Source: CALZJC01 sp041574955 (GTDB lineage Bacteria; Acidobacteriota; Thermoanaerobaculia; Multivoradales; JAHEKO01). Taken from it: a DNA stretch of 7,439 nt. The DNA is taken from assembly GCA_041574955.1 (NCBI GenBank), contig JBFGNS010000188.1, positions 1 to 7,439 on the forward strand. The letters are read 5' to 3'. The position numbers and the translations under genes are program-made. Below are positions 5,307 to 7,439 of the stretch, one piece after another. The first letter of the stretch is position 1. Each line of letters starts with the position of its first letter. The notes below the pieces were generated by a model. It was not told where the DNA came from, searched no databases, and saw nothing but the letters and a program-made list of their open reading frames with translations.

Positions 5307-7181
5307 ATGCGGGATTGGCAGCAGCGCTACGCCTCGAAGGTCACCACGGCCGAAGGCGCGATCGGACGGATCCAGCGCGGCCGGCGGATCCTGATCGGCT
5401 CGGGAGCGGCCGAGCCGCACGAGCTGGTCGAGGGGCTGGTCGCGCACGGCTCGCACCTGGCCGACAACGACGTCGTCCACCTGATGACGCTGGGTCCGGC
5501 GCCGTACGTGCAGCCGGGCATGGAGCACCGCTTCCGGCACACCGCCTTCTTCATCGGCCACAACGTGCGGGACGCGGTAGCCGAGGGCCGGGCGCACTTC
5601 ATGCCGGTCTTCCTGTCGGACATCCCGGCGCTCATCCGCAGCCGGCGGGTGCGGGTAGACGTGGCGATGGTCCAGGTCTCGCCTCCCGACCGGCACGGCT
5701 ACGTCAGCCTGGGTGTGTCGGTGGACGTCATCCGGGCTGCGGTCGAGACCGCCGATCTCGTCCTGGCCGAGGTCAACCCGAGAATGCCCCGCACCCACGG
5801 CGACTCGTTTCTGAGCCTCGACCGCGTCGACGCCCTCGTGCCCGTCGACTACCCGCTGCCCGAGCTGCCGTCGAGGCCGCCCGACCCGGTGTCGACCGAG
5901 ATCGCGCGCCACGTCGCCAGCCTGATCCCCGACGGCGCGACCCTGCAGCTCGGGATCGGCCGGATACCCGACGCGGTGCTGGCGGCGCTCGGCAACCACC
6001 ACGACCTCGGCGTCCACTCCGAGATGTTCTCGGACGGCGTCATGCGCCTGGTTGAGGCGGGCGTCATCAACGGCCGGCGCAAGACCCTGCTGCCCGGCAA
6101 GGTGGTCACCTCGTTCCTGATGGGGAGCCGCGAGCTCTACCAGTGGGTCGACGACAACCCGGTGGTCGAGATGCGGCCCAGCGACTTCACCAACGACCCG
6201 TTCAACGTCGCCCGCAACGAGCGGATGGTGGCGGTCAACTCGGCCCTGGCGGTCGACCTCACCGGCCAGGTCGCCGCCGACACCCTGATGGGCAAGTTCT
6301 TCTCCGGCATCGGCGGCCAGGTCGACTTCATCCGCGGCGCCGCCCGCAGCCACGGCGGCAAGCCGATCATCGCGCTGCCGTCGACGGCCAGGGGGGTCAG
6401 CCGCATCCAGCCGGCGTTCGAGGAGGGGGCGGGCATCGTCACCAGCCGCGGTGACGTGCGTTACGTGGTGACCGAGTACGGCGTGGCCGACCTGTGGGGC
6501 CGGAACATCCGACAGCGCACCCTGGCGCTGACCGAGATCGCCCACCCGGACCACCGGGCGGAGCTGATGAGCTCGGCCAAGGAGCGCCGCTACGTCTTCG
6601 CCGACCAGCTCACCTCGAAGCGGCGCTACCCCTGGGAGGAGACGCGCACGGTGAGGCTGCAGAACGGCCGGAGCGTCGAGCTGAGGCCCGCCCGGCTGAG
6701 CGACGAAGAGGCGCTCCAGGACCTGTTCTACCGGCTGTCCGACGACAGCACCTACCGCCGCTTCATGGCCTACAAGAACGTCCACCCGCACGCCGAGATG
6801 CAGGCCCTGGTCGACTGGGACCAGGACCGCAACATGGCGCTGCTGGCGACGGTCAAGGAGGGGGCCGAGGAGAGGATCCTGGCGATGGCGCGCTACGACG
6901 TCGACCCCCGCACCAACCTGGCCGACATCGCCTTCGTGGTGCGCGACGAGTGGCAGGGCCGCGGCCTGGGAACCCAGCTGATGCAGCGGATGAGCGAGAT
7001 CGCCCGGGCGCGCGGCGTCTCGGGGTTCACCGCCGACGTGCTGGAGTCCAACAAGCCGATGCTCATGGTGTTCCACAAGAGCGGGCTCGAGGTGCGGAGC
7101 GAGACGGAGGGCGGAACCCGGCACCTGACGCTGCTGTTCGAGAACGACGAAGACACAGAGCCCCCGGCGCGCAGCAGCTGA
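5307..7181 (+). CDS. Fused acetyl-CoA hydrolase/CoA-transferase and GNAT acetyltransferase
   Basis: The 624-residue protein joins two enzymes. Residues 1 to about 433 form a class I CoA-transferase/acetyl-CoA hydrolase of the 4-hydroxybutyrate CoA-transferase type: GSGAAEPHEL (31-40), the glycine-rich GIGRIPDAV (216-224), catalytic Glu239 in GVHSEMFSDG, and late-domain motifs FFSGIGGQVDF (331-341) and VTEYGVADLWG (388-398). This half moves CoA between acyl groups through a glutamyl-CoA thioester, or hydrolyses it. After a short linker, about 448-612 is a GNAT domain: VELRPARLSDEEAL opens it and VRDEWQGRGLGTQL (545-558) contains the acetyl-CoA pyrophosphate loop. The second half could acetylate a metabolic enzyme, but no target is visible. 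The same fusion is annotated in many bacteria. The ATG fits the family's N terminus, yet GAGAGG (5279-5284) is about 22 bases upstream, too far for a normal ribosome site. The gap and palindrome suggest separate transcription. Confidence 0.94.
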   Translation: MRDWQQRYASKVTTAEGAIGRIQRGRRILIGSGAAEPHELVEGLVAHGSHLADNDVVHLMTLGPAPYVQPGMEHRFRHTAFFIGHNVRDAVAEGRAHFMPVFLSDIPALIRSRRVRVDVAMVQVSPPDRHGYVSLGVSVDVIRAAVETADLVLAEVNPRMPRTHGDSFLSLDRVDALVPVDYPLPELPSRPPDPVSTEIARHVASLIPDGATLQLGIGRIPDAVLAALGNHHDLGVHSEMFSDGVMRLVEAGVINGRRKTLLPGKVVTSFLMGSRELYQWVDDNPVVEMRPSDFTNDPFNVARNERMVAVNSALAVDLTGQVAADTLMGKFFSGIGGQVDFIRGAARSHGGKPIIALPSTARGVSRIQPAFEEGAGIVTSRGDVRYVVTEYGVADLWGRNIRQRTLALTEIAHPDHRAELMSSAKERRYVFADQLTSKRRYPWEETRTVRLQNGRSVELRPARLSDEEALQDLFYRLSDDSTYRRFMAYKNVHPHAEMQALVDWDQDRNMALLATVKEGAEERILAMARYDVDPRTNLADIAFVVRDEWQGRGLGTQLMQRMSEIARARGVSGFTADVLESNKPMLMVFHKSGLEVRSETEGGTRHLTLLFENDEDTEPPARSS

Positions 7182-7190
7182 CGGCCGGCC

Positions 7191-7240
7191 GAGCGGAGCG
7201 AGGGATCTTCGCGCTGAAGGTGGGAGGCGCAGCCGGTGCG
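7191..7240 (+). repeat. Intergenic direct repeat, copy 1
   Basis: The copy begins GAGCGGAGCGAGGGATCT and continues with GCGC and GGTG blocks to GGTGCG. It aligns with 7266-7316 at a 75-base offset. The first 18 bases match at 17 positions; the remainder is looser. The core resembles short AG-rich intergenic repeats I associate with several GC-rich bacterial genomes, but I cannot verify genome-wide copies here. Confidence 0.6.
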
Positions 7241-7243
7241 TTG

Positions 7244-7265
7244 GGGGCAGGGCCCGGCCTGTCCC
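7244..7265 (+). terminator. Strong hairpin between the repeats, terminator-like but without a T run
   Basis: GGGGCAGG (7244-7251) pairs with CCTGTCCC (7258-7265) over eight positions, with one G-T wobble (7247/7262), around the six-base loop GCCCGG. It lies 63 bases after the stop of the CoA-transferase fusion. Position and stability suggest a 3' end or RNA-stabilising structure for that transcript. The bases that follow are GAGCGCAG, so a standard intrinsic terminator is not complete. Confidence 0.4.
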
Positions 7266-7316
7266 GAGCGCAGCGAGGGATCTCGGCGCGGGAGGTGAGG
7301 GGGAGTGGCAGGTGCG
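7266..7316 (+). repeat. Intergenic direct repeat, copy 2
   Basis: The copy begins GAGCGCAGCGAGGGATCT, followed by GGCGC, GGAGGTG and a final GGTGCG as in copy 1. It directly abuts the hairpin at 7244-7265. The order repeat-hairpin-repeat may reflect a single compound element rather than independent repeats. Confidence 0.6.
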
Positions 7317-7380
7317 GTGTGGTTGAAGGCCCGGTCGCTTGGCCGTCGGTGGCCCGGGCTGCGCTCCAAAGGCGAGGGTG

Positions 7381-7439
7381 ATGTCGCTCCGCCCGGGCCC
7401 CCGCCGGCTGGCGCTCTCTCCGGGCGAGCTGCTCCGAGC
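7381..7439 (+). CDS. Possible start of a gene running off the window end
   Basis: An ATG at 7381 opens a frame with no stop to the window end: MSLRPGPRRLALSPGELL and a little more. AAAGG (7368-7372) lies eight bases upstream and could serve as a ribosome site. Nineteen residues are too few to recognise a family, and open frames of this length are common at this GC content. Confidence 0.3.
   Translation, partial: MSLRPGPRRLALSPGELLR

Larger units (their letters stand above)
7182..7380. other. Gene-free stretch after the CoA-transferase fusion
   Basis: I find no supported coding sequence in these 199 bases. The reading frame open on the + strand through here is only a continuation of a shadow frame of the upstream gene. 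The stretch holds two diverged direct repeats 75 bases apart and a strong hairpin between them. GGCCGGCC at 7183-7190 is a short palindrome directly after the stop codon. G is markedly more frequent than C in 7215-7330, unlike the coding DNA around it. Confidence 0.6.

Noticed and set aside
4476..7124. 882-residue open frame on the - strand
   Set aside because: It lies opposite the permease and the CoA-transferase fusion. Its His/Val/Asp/Gln/Arg-rich composition is what the complement of high-GC codons gives, it has no recognisable domain, and the + strand genes are certain.
7191..7316. CRISPR array
   Set aside because: Only two diverged copies with a 75-base period, the spacing segment forms a hairpin, and there are no cas genes.
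6494..7381. 295-residue + strand frame passing into the terminal non-coding stretch
   Set aside because: It is an alternate frame of the GNAT-fusion gene, Arg/Pro/Gly-rich, and would have to cross the repeats and hairpin.

Overview
The window is very GC-rich bacterial DNA (I estimate about 70% G+C). Genes are tightly packed, all recognisable genes lie on the + strand, and several start on GTG or TTG. No rRNA, tRNA, phage or insertion-sequence gene is visible. Gene style, GC content and a short repeat in the last intergenic stretch suit a GC-rich soil, sediment or subsurface bacterium, for example an acidobacterium or a proteobacterium. The sequence alone does not fix the lineage.

Layout. (A) 142-3272 is a run of four genes with overlapping ends, so probably one operon. 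It encodes a PLP-dependent trans-sulfuration-type enzyme (cystathionine gamma-synthase/lyase-like), a tandem universal stress protein, a small unrecognised cysteine-rich protein, and an exported cupredoxin-like protein with a carboxypeptidase-regulatory-like tail. (B) After a 123-base gap with no gene, 3396-5228 holds a nickel unit: hypA, hypB and a six-helix permease with a histidine-rich loop. (C) After a 78-base gap carrying a palindrome, 5307-7181 encodes one long protein joining an acetyl-CoA hydrolase/CoA-transferase to a GNAT acetyltransferase domain. (D) 7182-7380 has no gene but holds a diverged direct repeat with a strong hairpin between its copies. A possible new gene begins at 7381 and runs off the window.

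How the parts fit. Unit B is coherent: the permease would supply nickel, and HypB (GTPase) with HypA (zinc/nickel protein) would deliver it to a NiFe hydrogenase. No hydrogenase subunit and no hypCDEF is present, so they must lie elsewhere if they exist. Unit A mixes sulfur amino-acid chemistry, stress sensing, a Cys-rich protein and a likely copper protein. A redox or metal stress role is possible but is inference from neighbourhood only. Unit C links acyl-CoA turnover and protein acetylation in one polypeptide, an architecture already known in bacteria.

I did not find a clearly new system. The least explained items are the Cys-rich protein in unit A, a 17-base motif shared by the leaders of units A and B, the palindrome before unit C, and the terminal repeat/hairpin block.
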